Part shown: in pieces, positions 1-11,952 of the stretch
Position numbering within the stretch: the stretch's first letter is position 1
How the letters are laid out: each line of letters starts with the position of its first letter
DNA from: Phytophthora quininea
Taxonomy: Eukaryota; Oomycota; Peronosporomycetes; Peronosporales; Peronosporaceae
Direction of reading: 5' to 3'
Assembly (NCBI GenBank): GCA_011947345.1
Contig: JAAVTG010000519.1
Location: 620,001 to 684,000, forward strand
DNA length: 64,000 nt
Notes under the pieces: generated by a model
Told to the model about the DNA's origin: nothing
The model's input: only the letters and a program-made list of their open reading frames with translations
The model's database searches: none
Made by a program: the position numbers and the translations under genes

Positions 1-410
1 GGTTGAACCACTTGAACTACGTCAAGAAGGTTGTGAACTGATAGCGGCCGAGTAGATCAGTGCTGCGAGCGGCAGCCGCCAGTAATTTGGAGCCATCTGG
101 ATGCGGATCAAGTTGAAGGTATGTCTGCGACGTGTGCCAAATACATCCTTTCCTCTTGCCTTGAGTATATCGGGTTGCTTGTGAACTAGACATACCAAAT
201 AGACAGACTCGTACCAAAACAGATTTGACTACCCGGAATACCTTTTGACTACTGGGAACACATGTAACGCTGTCGCCGCGACGTTTTTTGATACTAGTAC
301 ATCTTTTTGTTTAGCCATTTTTAATTCTAGTTCGTCTTTTTTAGATGATACTGATTTGAACACGGCAAACAGTGGCCACCCGATGCTGTTCCCTTCACAG
401 CCTCGGTATC
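1..410. other. Upstream of SHMT, no gene seen
   Basis: No supported gene. Short open frames occur on both strands but show no domain or secretion signal. The segment next to the SHMT start probably contains its promoter; I could not identify a specific core element. Confidence 0.4.
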
Positions 411-1868
411 ATGTTCATTCCGCATTTGGCTTCCTCCCGCTCAAGCAGATTCCACCCCGTCCTTTTAACAGCCATGTCGCTCGCCGGTAACGCCACGCTC
501 GAGCAGCAGGACCCCGAGATCTTCAACCTCATCGAGGCAGAGAAGAACCGCCAGTGGAAGTGCCTGGAGCTCATCGCGTCCGAGAACTTCACGTCTCGCG
601 CCGTCATGGACTGCCTGGGCTCGTGCCTGACCAACAAGTACGCCGAGGGCCTGCCGAACGCGCGCTACTACGGCGGCAACGAGGTCATCGACAAGATCGA
701 GATCCTGTGCCAGCAGCGCGCGCTCAAGGCCTACGGCCTGCCCGAGGACAAGTGGGGCGTCAACGTGCAGCCCTACTCGGGCAGCCCCGCTAACTTCGCC
801 GTCTACACGGCGCTGCTGCGTCCCCACGACCGCATCATGGGCCTGGACCTGCCCAGTGGAGGACACCTGACCCACGGCTTCTACACGTACTCCAAGGCCG
901 AGAAGACGCGCAAGGCCGTGTCCGCCACCTCGGTCTACTTCGAGAGTCTGCCTTACCGCGTCAACGCCGAAACGGGCCTCATTGACTTTGAGAAGCTGGC
1001 CGAGCAGGCCGCGCTCTTCAAGCCGGCCATGATTGTGTGCGGAGGTAGCGCCTACCCGCGCGACTGGGACTACGCGGCCTTCCGCAAGATCGCCGACGAC
1101 AACGGCGCGCTCCTCATGTGCGACATGGCCCACTACAGCGGCCTGGTCGTGACCGGCGAGCACGCCTCGCCCTTCGACTACTGCGACATCGTGACCACCA
1201 CGACGCACAAGTCGCTGCGTGGTCCTCGCGCCGGAATGATCTTCTTCCGCCGCGACGAGCGCAACTTCGAGCCGCGCATCAACAACGCCGTGTTCCCGGC
1301 CCTGCAGGGCGGCCCCCACGAGCACCAGATCGCTGGCATTGCTGCCCAGCTCAAGGAGGTGCAGACTGAGGAGTTCAAGACGTACGTCAAGCAGCTTAAG
1401 GCTAACGCGAAGATCCTGGCCAAGACCCTGACCGACAAGGGATATTCCATGTGCACGGGTGGCACTGACAACCACCTGATCCTGTGGGACCTGCGTCCGC
1501 AGGGCGTCACGGGCTCCAAGCTCGAGAAGCTTTGCGACATGGTCTGCATCACCCTCAACAAGAACGCCGTGCTGGGCGACCGCAGCGCGCTCACCCCCGG
1601 CGGCGTGCGTGTCGGCACGCCCGCTCTGACGAGCCGTGGCTTCAAGGAGGCCGACTTTGTCAAGGTGGCCGAGTTCCTCGACCGCGCCGTCCAGCTGTGC
1701 ATTGAGATCCAGTCCACGAGCGGCAAGAAGCTGGTGGACTTTGTCAAGGGCGCCGATGCCCACGAGGGCGTCAAGCAGCTGCGTCGCGACGTGAACGCGC
1801 TCGCCACGTCCTTCGAGATGCCCGGCTTCAAGGTGTCCGAGATGCGCAACAAGACCATCGAGCAGTAA
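411..1868 (+). CDS. SHMT: Serine hydroxymethyltransferase
   Basis: PLP-dependent enzyme that interconverts serine plus tetrahydrofolate with glycine plus 5,10-methylene-THF (one-carbon metabolism). The N-terminal SHMT signature around [11 protein letters not shown], the [17 protein letters not shown] segment and the PLP-lysine motif [14 protein letters not shown] are all present, in one uninterrupted frame of about 485 codons, the normal family length. Two in-frame ATGs are possible. The one at 411 adds a 21-residue Arg/Ser/His-rich, acid-free leader that resembles a mitochondrial presequence; the one at 474 begins directly before the conserved core. Alternative initiation giving mitochondrial and cytosolic forms is an inference. 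The coding part is GC-rich, with strong third-position bias. A long open frame on the opposite strand is only the antisense shadow of this gene. Confidence 0.95.
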   Translation: MFIPHLASSRSSRFHPVLLTAMSLAGNATLEQQDPEIFNLIEAEKNRQWKCLELIASENFTSRAVMDCLGSCLTNKYAEGLPNARYYGGNEVIDKIEILCQQRALKAYGLPEDKWGVNVQPYSGSPANFAVYTALLRPHDRIMGLDLPSGGHLTHGFYTYSKAEKTRKAVSATSVYFESLPYRVNAETGLIDFEKLAEQAALFKPAMIVCGGSAYPRDWDYAAFRKIADDNGALLMCDMAHYSGLVVTGEHASPFDYCDIVTTTTHKSLRGPRAGMIFFRRDERNFEPRINNAVFPALQGGPHEHQIAGIAAQLKEVQTEEFKTYVKQLKANAKILAKTLTDKGYSMCTGGTDNHLILWDLRPQGVTGSKLEKLCDMVCITLNKNAVLGDRSALTPGGVRVGTPALTSRGFKEADFVKVAEFLDRAVQLCIEIQSTSGKKLVDFVKGADAHEGVKQLRRDVNALATSFEMPGFKVSEMRNKTIEQ

Positions 1869-2644
1869 GTTGCAAGAACGCTCCGTGCCGCATGTGAGTT
1901 AGTTTGTCTTTCCACTGAAGGCTACCAATAGATTGTGTGCGGTGTCACGCCGGGAGCTGCCAGCTGAAATGCACCAAAGCAAGCACCTTCCTATGACATT
2001 CTGCATGTCGTGTGATTTCCACATCCAACCCCACTCAATATACTACAGCCACAGTCGATGACTACAGAGAAAACGTTATCTTGAATTCATACTGCTTTGA
2101 GAAAGACTTTGAGAACGTTTCTTGAAGAAGGGTCGTCGGTGCCCATGCTGATCAAGAAGACGCACTCCAGTCGTCCAATGCATGAGCTTCAGCTCAACCG
2201 ACAATAAAAAAACTCACATCCGTGTCCAGCACAGAGATTTCTGTTTACTTTTGAAGAGACGTTGCCTAAACGATTCCTATCGACGCTGGTCGGCACTGAA
2301 GTTGCTGTCGCAGCGGATCATGCAGCCGAGCACCAGCAGCACGAAACACAACAATCTTGGTTTGAATTTGAAGATCCGCCAAAACACGCATACACCTATC
2401 CGTGAAAAGGTACAAATATCGCATACTTCAACGCCTTCTTTTCATAGTGAACGCGAAAGCAATTCATATAATATGCGCTTCTTGGTGCTTGCACTTGCCA
2501 CGTTTCTATAGTGCTTGAATGCCGTATCTCATACTCACTTCCATACTAACGTTCTCGAACGATTGTCGCTATCCGCTACGTGCAGCATACTTTGGCCAAG
2601 TCATTCCACAAAAGACGACAAGCTAACCTAAGGACCCAACGCTG
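1869..2644. other. Intergenic, SHMT to MAF1
   Basis: AT-richer spacer with no convincing gene. A 109-codon frame from 2182 has no recognisable domain and no coding bias. The part just upstream of 2645 likely holds the MAF1 promoter. Confidence 0.4.
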
Positions 2645-3467
2645 ATGAAGTACTTGGAAGAACCGCAGCTCTCGTGGCTCAACGCGGTGCTCTCGAGCTA
2701 CGAGATCGGCGACCGCACGCTCTCGGGCAAGCTGGAGACCTACTCGTGCAAGAAGGCCGGCAGTGACAAGCGCCTGGCCAAGGCGCTGGAGCTCTACTAC
2801 CAGCAGGAGATGGAGGCGGCCGCCGACCTGCTGGGCTCGTCCCCTCTGGGCCCATGGCCGCCGCGTCCACGCGCAAGCTGCTCATCAACCTCATCTCCAC
2901 CATGAACGCCAGCTTCCCCGACTACGACTTCAGCGCCGTGCGCGCCGAGCAGTTCCGCAAGCAACCGGACTTCCGGATAGCCATCCAACAGATCAACCAC
3001 GACCTGGCCGAGCTGCTGGAGGCAGAGGGCAACGGGTTTGTGGAGAAGATGTGGGAGTCGGTGGCGGAAGCCGTCAAGCTCGAGGAGTGCGACGTGTACA
3101 GCTACATCCCGGACATGGACTCGGACCCGTTCTCGGACGGCAACCTCTGGTCCTTCAACTACTTTTTCTACAACAAAGTGCAGAAGAAAATCCTCTACTT
3201 TACCTGCATCTGCAAGGGGTGCGTAGTAGGGTTTTTATATTGTATTTTGTGGGGAAGCATTAGACTTATATTATAGTTCCTGTTAGGTTGACATATGAGA
3301 GTGACATGGACGACGAGACGATGGATGAGCCGGCAGACATGGACGATGATGCAGAGGACGCCATGGAGGACTACTTTGGCATGTCTCCGGACTGGTGCGT
3401 GGGAGAATCATCCTTTTAGTAAATAATATGGTGCTGACGTTGTTACATCAGGGAGGACGGTGCGTAA
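2645..3467 (+). CDS. MAF1: MAF1-like repressor of RNA polymerase III
   Basis: Homolog of MAF1, the nutrient/TOR-responsive repressor of RNA polymerase III. Family landmarks are the N-terminal block around LSSYEIGDRTLSGKLETYSC, the central block with STMNASFPDYDFS, and the block DGNLWSFNYFFYNKVQKKIL, followed by an acidic C-terminus. Two short introns fit GT-AG rules and keep the frame: 3219-3286 and 3395-3451, leaving a final exon 3452-3467 with stop TAA. There is one frame break near 2850, between an N-terminal frame starting at 2645 and the main frame; one extra base in the GGGCCC run would heal it. I read this as a likely sequence error because both halves are well conserved. It ends about 360 bp before the 3' end of the convergent coiled-coil gene. 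Confidence 0.85.
3219..3286 (+). other. MAF1 intron 1
   Basis: 68-bp intron with donor GTGCGTAG and acceptor TTAG. Splicing joins AAG-GG to G-TTG and continues the acidic MAF1 tail. It is placed by reading-frame continuity. Confidence 0.75.
3395..3451 (+). other. MAF1 intron 2
   Basis: 57-bp intron, donor GTGCGTGG and acceptor CATCAG. Splicing restores a Trp codon and leads after four further codons to TAA at 3465-3467. Confidence 0.7.
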
Positions 3468-3825
3468 GTCGAGGGTGTGTGTTGAAAGAACACTCTTTAG
3501 GCGGGCTTTAGTTTGGCTCAGCATCGCCCCCACTACTGGGATGGATTCTTGCCTCGTGACAAGTCTCCTTCATCCCTCCACTCCTCTCTCTTTCAGAGCG
3601 ATGGAAGACATTCCGTCTCGAACTCCCCACTGCAATTGTCGAAGTAACGGTGCAGTCGGAGAACACGACGCGGTCTCGCTCCGCAGCATCTGCATCTGCA
3701 TCGCTCTACTGTATTATTTCCGTAATGTATTCTTCTCTTTCACGCTGCATATCAGTGTACAGTAGTTCGAGTTACATCATAGCTGGAAGAAACTCTACTA
3801 ACTTTATTCTGTTTCAGATGAACAC

Positions 3826-6800
3826 TCAGCGGTATGGCAAAGGCTCTCGGACTGACAAGGCGTTGGGCACACCTAACACGCCTCCAATCATTGCATCTCG
3901 CTTGACCACTTGGAATTTACGCGGCGTTCCGTTTGCAGTAGTCGGCCTCGAAGGAGTTGTCGATGGGTTTGAAGTTTCGTTGCACGCCACGAGCTGCGGA
4001 GGTCCGGACTCTGGACCAGCGGCCACTTGCGCTCGAAGCATTGACGCTCTCGGTGAGAAAGTGGAATTAGATCGTTTTGGAGGTGGCTTTTGTACAGATC
4101 CAGAGCTTGTGGGCATTCGAGGCGATGCCGATTGAATTCTTCGGGGAGTATTCGCAAGTTGGTGGTGGTCTTTGTAGTCAATTAATTCCTCGCTTGTAAT
4201 CTTATTTGGTGATAGAGAATCTCCAACAAACGGCAGCAGATCACGAGATTGGAAAGACGCAGTGGACTCCTGTTGCTTCAAACTTGTAAGCTTTTCGGCT
4301 ATTGCTGCCTTTTCCCGAGCCTCTCGAGCGAGTTGCTGCTGCAATCGACGGATTTCGTTTTGATAGTGTCGCGTGGAGTTTAGATACTGGGCTTCCAGTC
4401 GCTGGAGTTCCTGTTTCCCATGATCATCACCTGCAGTTGTGGCTTTACTTGCTGCCGTTCGCGGACGGTAAAAATGATCGCACTCGGAGTCTTCCGTGTC
4501 GCTCTCATTGTCTTCACACGTTGGGCGGGAGATGATCGGAGAAAGACTGCTATCGGTAGGTAGGATATCTGGAGCTGCTGAACCACCGCGGGTATGGGAC
4601 GCTGAGAGCGAGCGCGCTTTTGCTTCTCGTCTTCGTTGCGCAGTAACTTCCATTTGCTTTTGAGCGGTAGTCCATTTCACCTGGAAGTACGTTTTCTCTT
4701 GGGACAGTTTACAAAGATTCCCTTCAAGCTGCTTGACGTAAGCCTGCAATTGATCGATCTCGGTGCGTTGGAGCGCTTCAGCAGTAGCGAACCGCTGGGT
4801 TAGCAAGCGTTCGCGATCTCGAGCAGCATTTTGCGTCTGGTGCTGCATGTCTCCGAGTGCCTGGACTTTCAGAAGAGCTTGCTTCATAGTAACGTTTTCG
4901 CTCTTGATTCTTGCAACATCTTGCTGTCCACGCAGGAGGGTTGTCACCGAGGCTTTTGTCGCGGATGGCACCGAGCCAGAATAATCCAAAAGTGGTCTAC
5001 GAACTGCGAGTGCGCGCCCTGGATCACCGTTTGAAGCTCTCGCTGCATCGTCGTACGGTATTCCGCGAACTTCTGCTGTTTATTTAGGAGCTCCAAGTGC
5101 ATTGCGTGCAGCTTGTTGTCGTAGTCGGCATTCAATTCACAGCGTAGGGTTTGTTGGTCGTATTCCTTGCGAGCTTCCATCACAGCAAGCTGCTTGCGAA
5201 GAGCTTCCACTTCGAAGTACAAGTGGAAGGCGTGATCGACCGAAAAGGCTTCACGTCGGATGCGTTCTTCGAGTTTAAATTGCTTGCACTGACTATCAAG
5301 CTTCTGATGGTCAAGTATAACTGCTTGGCAACGATTTTGCAGTTGACGCATAGAGTCTGCGTGTAGATTGAACTGTTTGGCGGCATTCTCCACACAGTGA
5401 ACGTTAATGCCATGGAGGAAACGTGCCATCTCTGCGGCTGGGATCACGAAAGCACGAGAAATCTCCTGCCATTCCGGTCGGGTGTCGATCTCACCTTTTG
5501 AAGATGAATCGGGAAGCGTTTTCTCAATGCGAACGCCGTCTTCGTGGAAGAATTCGCTCAGTTTCAGCAGCAACGACGAAGAACTCGCAGAAGTATCAAC
5601 GCCCGCTGTTTGGGAACTTTTACTAGGTTTTCGTGCGCGCTGATGTTCCCTTTGCGTCTTTCGATGGAGCAGAAAAACTTGATACTGGTCTCCCAGTTCT
5701 TGTATGTCGGTTTGGACCCAAGCCAACTCCATAGACAGCTGAAGGTAAACCAGTTGAGTTTCAATAATGGCCAAGGGTGGTAGTATCAGCACGTTTGTGC
5801 TACAAAATTGAGTCAGAGCTGTCGTGGCTCCCATCTGCAAGCTCTGAAGTGCGTATGAACATTCATTGGACGACAATACAGATTCCGGTCCAGAAGTTGA
5901 TGGAATTCCGGAGATTAGATCGGTATTTCCGAGCAAACGCTTCTTTAAGTCAAGGTTTTCCCCACCAACAGTTGGCGCAACAGATCGGCTAGTAAACTTC
6001 TCGTTCCGTGGCGAGTCCCAAGCCGGGAGGTGGTACCGCTGCCATAAATCGCCCAGGACAATAAGCGCATGATTCTCTGCGTCGATCTTGTTGGCTATCG
6101 AAGAGGAGACGACATTGTTCTCATCGTGTGAAAAGTTACGGCAGTTTTCATCGATAAAAATCTTGTGAAGTTCCAACAGCTTCGTCAACGCCGTGACGTA
6201 CACACTATCTCGTGAGTCATACTTTCCCACGGCTTCACTGAAAGCTTGCCACTCACGTTCCCGATAACGAGGACGTGCCTCGCCAAATAAGGCTCGCTCT
6301 GCAGATATGACCATATTTCGTATAGCTTCTGGAAATGGACCCTTATCGAAATTTGTATCGTGTTGTTGGTGCGATGCGTCATTTGTTGCGGTCGCTACCA
6401 TTGACAGGATGGATTGAAACTTATTCAACCGTTGCCGTCGCTTTCGAACTCGTACGCCAGCGTCTTGTTGAAAAGTTTGCAGGAAGGCAAACTTCGTCGC
6501 ACACTCTAATACACGTAGCAAGTGCTCATTCGTCTCGCGCAGAGCTCCACAGAGTTCCCGACGCATAGCTACCGCATTTTGCTGGCTCTGTAGATTGTCT
6601 GGTTGAATCGCAAACAAGTCCCCGATCGCTGTGGTTGCGTCAGAGCTGAATTTGCAGGCTACTTGATCCAGTAGTTGACGGATATCTCGATGATATTGAG
6701 TTTGCCAACGCTCAAGTCGACCAAGCCCATTGTGTTCTCCCCGGCGACAGTTTTCATGGTATATTGGCTGGAAACTTGTAGTGGAGGTGAAAAATGAGAT

Positions 6801-9800
6801 CCGCATTGAATTCGCACCAAATCCAACGAGCAGTTGAAGTTATTGAAAATTGACAGTAACACACGTAGCGTTTCCTCCCGGTGATCGTGCAGTCTTATTG
6901 CGCGTGCGCTAGCTGCGACTCCATCGCTCGCATCCCGAATGGGTCGCTCGTGGTTTGCTGTTGTCGCGAATGTCTTAAGTAAATATCGGAAGGTTGGAAT
7001 CGTTTGAAGTAGGTTCTGCGTATCCACGCTACTTCCGCCAAGAACCGGTGGAGACTTGCTCCCACCAAATTGTCGAGCTGCACCGTGTGAAGAGGCTGGT
7101 GGGGAAGAGGATAATGCTGGTGGAGTTAGCAGTAATTGATCTACTTTCGGGCGTTCATGTATCTGAAGATCCACTTTGAGTTGATGCAGCTTCACCATTA
7201 GCCACTTCGTCAACCCAGAAGGCTGCTGGTCGTCGCCACTGCGGGCGATATTTCCGCTGGAATCTGTTGAGTGCGGAGTGAAGGCACATCTCGCACGCGT
7301 CGCGGGGCTCAACATGCACATCAGCATTTTCTCGTTGCGAAGACGCTGCAAGTGCTGATTGAGTGCCATGATATGTCTTCGTTGGACAGATTCGTCTTCC
7401 AAAAAGCGGGTACACGCATGCATATCGACTTCGACGCGTGGCGCGCTTTGCAGGGACGCAAAAGCAGTTGTTAAGACGTCGTTGGCTTTGCTTGACGTGG
7501 CTGTGTATCGCTCCTGCAACTGCTGTTTGATACTCTCCAGTCGTTTCCAGTAGGAAAGCAACTCGTCCGCATCTCGTCAGTCATCTTGTCAGCGATCTCC
7601 TTAGCGTATTTGGTGCGAACAGTGTTGATATCCATGGCCACATTATTTTCCTCGCCGGACGACATCGACTGAGCTGGTGTAAGCGAAGCAGCCAGACACA
7701 AGTACGGGTACGACCCTGCAAACTCGAAAACGTCGGCGCCTATCGTGTCTTGATACCTCGCGCTTACGTCTAGATATGACACATATTGTTGCTGAAGCAA
7801 CAGCACCGAACATCTCCAGTGTGCAGAGCGTTGAGCCTGCGTCGCAATTTCGTCGTTTTCGTGGATAGACTCCTCCGAATCTGCTGGATACGCTTGTAAG
7901 ACGCTTAGTTGGTCGCGAAGCCATTCCGACACAGTCTTATTATCGCCACTGCGTCCGATGTTCGTTGATGAAGCAGAGGCATTCGTTGTGTGGAACATTG
8001 GAGTCTCCAATTCTGCTGCGAGGGGCTGAAGTGACCGCGAATTGTCGCTCTTGCCAAAGTCGAAGAAAAACTGAAGATGGCGAGCTTGTTCGCCGCCGAC
8101 CACAGAATCCATTCCAGCGACTTGCTTGACGAAGGTAAACTGGAAATTGTGTATTCGCTCCAGTAAATGTGCTTCGTAGACGCCCGATGCAAGTTGGTGT
8201 CGCCAACCTTCCAACTCTATAGCTCTAGCGAGCCATTCGGTTAGAGTTCGAAACTTTTCCCTGTTGAATCGAGATGGAGTGTTTTACACACGTCCGACAG
8301 TATTTGCGGAGGTAGCACAAGGTGCCATCCACCGCCAGTAAGTATATCACCGGCTGTGCGTTCAAGTGGGAGTATCGATCTGCCGGGAAGTTCCACTTTA
8401 ATAACCAGCGACCAGACGACCAACGTTTGCTCCAGAAGCGCGTGTTGCAGTGCGTGATACTCGCCGACGGAAGTTGCAGAGAACCACTTCTCGTCACTTT
8501 CACGGATGAGTTCATTTTGCGTCGAATAGAGCCGAACCAGAGAGTTAGTACCTAAAATCTGTCGGCAGATCCACTGGCGTTGTTCATCGCTGGCATGTTC
8601 TTCATCGACCGACCCAAACTTTCGAAGTGGACACCAATCTAACCGTTGAAAGTGCTGATTCATCTGCTGGACGAGTTTTGCTTGCAGCTCGAGCAGAATC
8701 GTTTCCGTAGCATAGCTTTCGAAGAAGTACGCGTGCGAGAAGTCGATGAGAGGCCGTCGCCGCAGCGACGAGAATACGATGTCTTCGAATGTGTCAGCTT
8801 GGCCTTCTAGTGCTGAGAACCCCAGCGCACTTAAGTCTCGACGTTGTGGTACGCACAGTAGACCAGAGTTTAAAAGTGTCTCCAGCAATTGCAGTTTGGC
8901 TTCTTGAAAGGCGACCTCACAGTCGTAAATGTCCCGAAGAACTTGGAGCCGATCGATGGGCGTCACGAAATCCTCCTCAGATGTCTCTCCATTGCTGGTT
9001 CGTTTGAGCGGAGATGTGGGAAGGCTATCGTATTCCTGCTTGGAAATGAAAATACTGGCTGTCCGCAACATTTGAAGCTCCAACACTTCCAGATCACGCC
9101 TTGCAGCCGCAAAGATGAACTCTCGGCCTGCGTTGTCGCTGTTCTCCCCACCGACGCCTTCATATTCCTTATCGCCATCAGATATCTGACGTATTATAAT
9201 GAAGTCTCCGGTTTGATCGCACTTCCTGACTGACCACGGATTTGCTTCACGACTAGAAGAATCATCGTTTGTCAAGGACGCTCGTGCTGGGGCTTCCTGG
9301 TGAAGCAGACTGTGCTTCGTTCCATCGTCCTTGCCGACATCGAAATTGCTGCCACCGTGACTGAGCTGAACAAAGTGAAAATAGTTGAGTAAGCGCAGGA
9401 GACTTAGCCGCTTCGCTCGACATGAACATACACGAAGCACGTAAAGCGAGTACAGTGCGTCTGGGTTCCACGAGTGTGATAAACCGAGGTTTCGCTGGAT
9501 ATCTGCAGACTGCAGGGGTGACTCGCGAGCGTGTTTGGAGTCTTGTTTCTCCAAATCAACCTTGGCACGGTCCATATGTGCTCTGGATAGCGCCTCAAGT
9601 CTTGTACTCAGATACCCCACGTCGTTCAAGCCCAGTAGTTCCCATTCGTTTGCAAGCAGCGTGTCAATTCTGCGGTCGTTGCGGCATTCAGCGAGGTACT
9701 TTTCGAGGTTTCCCGGTGCAAAGTCATACTCGCCGAGAAAGCCTCGCTGGATGAGTTCCCACCGTGAATTCCCCGTGTAATTGTGCACCAGAGTGTCCAA

Positions 9801-10939
9801 ACCCGCTTCAAGGCTGCTGTCAGCATTGATCATGTCATCTTCTAGCAGCGGCGCACTCAACACGGAGGCTAGCAGATCTTCTGCTCCCTGTTTCAGAGCC
9901 TGACAATCCTCGGCGCTTCTCTTGTTGTCTCGAGTGTTAAACCCGTCTGGAATCACCAGCGAAAACTTTTGCCCTAGCGCCTTCAATTCCGACGCAAAGC
10001 GTGGGGTCGTCAAGATAAATAATGGGCAGTGCAAGTGGCCATTGCTGTCACGATATGCCGTCGGTTGTGGGGTATTCTTCGTTTTCTGTTGGTGCGTCAA
10101 CATTAACATGCGCTGGCGCAGGTGGTAGTGGTGGCTTGTTGGCAACCACTTCAGACGCAGACAAAATCGCTCCAACACGATGTTTTGCTGATGTTGCAAG
10201 TACGTGAACTGCATCAGTGAGTTCACATCCTCAACGCGTATGAGTTCATCGATCCCAGTCGGGACTTTTCCCGAGACAATGTTATCCAGAGCGTGCTGGA
10301 GTCGGTGGTGCGTTTCGAGAGCTGCAGCGCGATGCTTGACAAGTTCTGGTAGAGATGATAAAGGTCCTTACACACCGAAGTCGGGTCTTTATCGTGGCTT
10401 GTTGTCAGCTGTGTTGTGGTTGCTGCACAGTGTGCCGTCGTTACAATATCCTGGTTCAACGACAGCAGCTTGGAAAGAAGTTCCTGTAACCATCGCGGTG
10501 GCGTTGACGATGCTTGATTTCCTGTCTGAGAATCCGAGTCGATCACCACTGAAGGATGTTGATAGCCACAGCGTTCAAACACCTCCTTCCACTGCTGTTT
10601 TCGGCGGCCTCCCAGATCGCGTAGCATTGTAAGGCCGCCTTGGGTTTTCAAGAGAAGATCTTCCAGATCTTTCTCACTCGAACGAGAGCCCGACGTCCCC
10701 TGCTGCTTGATTTTCATGGCATACCCCAAAAGGACTTCCATTCCTGCGAGAAATTCTGCACCATGAAACAAAACCTAAGTTTCCAGCAACAGCCAGACTT
10801 CAGGTTTTAGTTTTACCTGAGCGGTATGCTGTAGACTGTTGTTTGCAGCTTCAAGCTCAGCTTGTCTTCGGGAGATCGCGGTCGATTCGGGTGTAGTATC
10901 ATTGCTCTGGCCCCGGAGAGTTTGCAGCTGGGCTGGCAT
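3826..10939 (-). CDS. Very large coiled-coil protein, possibly CCDC162-like
   Basis: Consecutive minus-strand frames (10939-10817, then 10774-10223, 10226-8241, 8214-7471, 7561-6659, 6806-4944, 4989-3826) join into one protein of about 2,300 residues. The start is placed at the ATG ending at 10939, followed by a 42-bp GT-AG intron (10775-10816). The protein is rich in Leu/Gln/Glu/Arg with several coiled-coil stretches, including a long one near the C-terminus, and a Ser/Pro-rich, low-complexity C-terminal end. No signal peptide or membrane segment is visible. Size, layout and a segment around LLRLLNYFHFVQ remind me of the ciliary/flagellar CCDC162 (DUF4549) family, which would suit a zoosporic organism, but I recall this family only loosely. 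Frame changes between pieces are single-base; the one at 8255-8258 (TTTT on the plus strand) would be healed by one extra base. Confidence 0.55.
10775..10816 (-). other. Intron 1 of the coiled-coil gene
   Basis: 42-bp intron on the minus strand, donor GTAAAACT and acceptor AACTTAG. It joins a short first exon (10939-10817) to the frame starting at 10774. Supported by frame continuity and the canonical ends. Confidence 0.6.
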
Positions 10940-11306
10940 GCTTCATGAACGAGCTACAACCTGTCTTGCGCGGGTGTCGACCTTTAGAAGAGGAAGAAAC
11001 CGTCTCGCGCTGGCAAGAATACGATAAAGGCACCTTCCGACACGTCGTCGAACTGATATCGTCAAAGCAAGTTGATCTTGAGCAACTCGGCTGTGATGAA
11101 AACGGGGCGCACGCACCGACTTCGAGCACCTCTCTTCCCAATGTGCCAATCGTTTCATGCCGGGTCATCGCACGTATTTTGCCGTGTCAAGGCTTTGACG
11201 ATCGATAGGGAGACACGCACGCCCAACGACTTGTAAATTCCTCCATTTGCAGTTTAGCAGCCTACCGCACAGACGCCTACCACAAACGAAGTTGATCAAT
11301 TCGACC
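10940..11306. other. Divergent upstream region with a dispersed repeat
   Basis: Lies between the divergent coiled-coil gene and small-protein gene A. The part at about 11090-11205 recurs in diverged form at about 13270-13390, inside the spacer of the first palindrome (shared core ending in CAATCGTTTCATGCCGG). An open frame of 87 codons (10945-11208, plus strand) starts only 6 bp from the coiled-coil start codon; I do not consider it a supported gene. Confidence 0.45.
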
Positions 11307-11561
11307 ATGAACTCTTCCACACGCTTCGCATTGCCGATCAACACGTATGCCAACCTCAAGTTCTTGCACGACGGAAATGATGATCATCATCAGCAGCAGT
11401 CCAAGACAACCACGATGAGCGCCAAGCTGTCTCGCAAGATGAAGGAGCTGCTCCCACGCAAGACCGAGCGCGCAGATTCGTCGAGCGACTTGTCACGGAA
11501 GGACGCGCACCGCCGACAGTTCGTCGAGTCTGGGGCCTTCGTGCAGATGAGTCGTCGGTAA
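11307..11561 (+). CDS. Small RR-tail protein A (palindrome-edge chimera)
   Basis: 84-residue basic protein of an unrecognised family. The N-terminal half carries the family motif RFALPINTYANLKFLHD, followed by a His/Gln-rich linker. The C-terminal half has the SRKMKELLPRK block and ends FVESGAFVQMSRR. There is no signal peptide or membrane segment. The edge of the first palindrome (11413) falls inside this gene: downstream of it the sequence is the same as the C-terminal halves of A' and A'', while the N-terminal half and its upstream region resemble truncated gene F at 20095. It thus looks like a recombinant between two family members. Function unknown. Confidence 0.7.
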   Translation: MNSSTRFALPINTYANLKFLHDGNDDHHQQQSKTTTMSAKLSRKMKELLPRKTERADSSSDLSRKDAHRRQFVESGAFVQMSRR

Positions 11562-11691
11562 AGCAAGTAAATGACTGTTCTCGTTCTCATCGGAATACGC
11601 GTGTCAATTCTCGCTTGTCGTTCTTACCGATATACTTTGCGCAACTAGAGCCTACGAGCGAGGTTTCTCCAAGTCGATCAATTGAAGCGCG

Positions 11692-11952
11692 TTAGCGACG
11701 CCCCATCTGCATGAAGGCGTTAAAGCCCACCATATCCGTCGCAATCGACCGCTTCCTCTCCTCAGAGAGTACAGGCTTCTTCACTTTCTTGTTGGCGAAC
11801 AGTTCGCCTATCTTCTGCGCGAACTGGGTCGACACGCTCGAGTTGCGATGCGCTTCCACTGTGGGTGCTGACCGAGCGTCCATCTTACAGACGACGTCTT
11901 CGATGTCGACGTGCTGCGAGTTGTCGTGTGGGTGCTCGAGGTTGCCTGGCAT
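11692..11952 (-). CDS. Small RR-tail protein B
   Basis: From the ATG ending at 11952, an 86-residue basic protein ending FNAFMQMGRR, with the family features HPHDN (equivalent to the LHD segment of A), FAQKIGELF and an EERKRS segment before the tail. Comparison with genes A and D suggests the ancestral start lay 12 codons upstream, where this copy and its mirror B' both read ATA instead of ATG; the present ATG may be a fallback start that removes half of the N-terminal motif. No signal peptide. Function unknown. Confidence 0.55.
   Translation of the reverse strand: MPGNLEHPHDNSQHVDIEDVVCKMDARSAPTVEAHRNSSVSTQFAQKIGELFANKKVKKPVLSEERKRSIATDMVGFNAFMQMGRR

Noticed and set aside
465..1763. 432-codon open frame on the minus strand opposite SHMT
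   Set aside because: It mirrors the GC-rich codon pattern of SHMT, has a Val/Leu/Ala/Gly/Arg-rich composition and no domain; an antisense shadow.
10945..11208. 87-codon plus-strand frame with protein-like composition
   Set aside because: Starts only 6 bp from the start codon of the coiled-coil gene and contains no recognisable motif; its 3' part is a dispersed repeat that recurs without an open frame at 13.3 kb.
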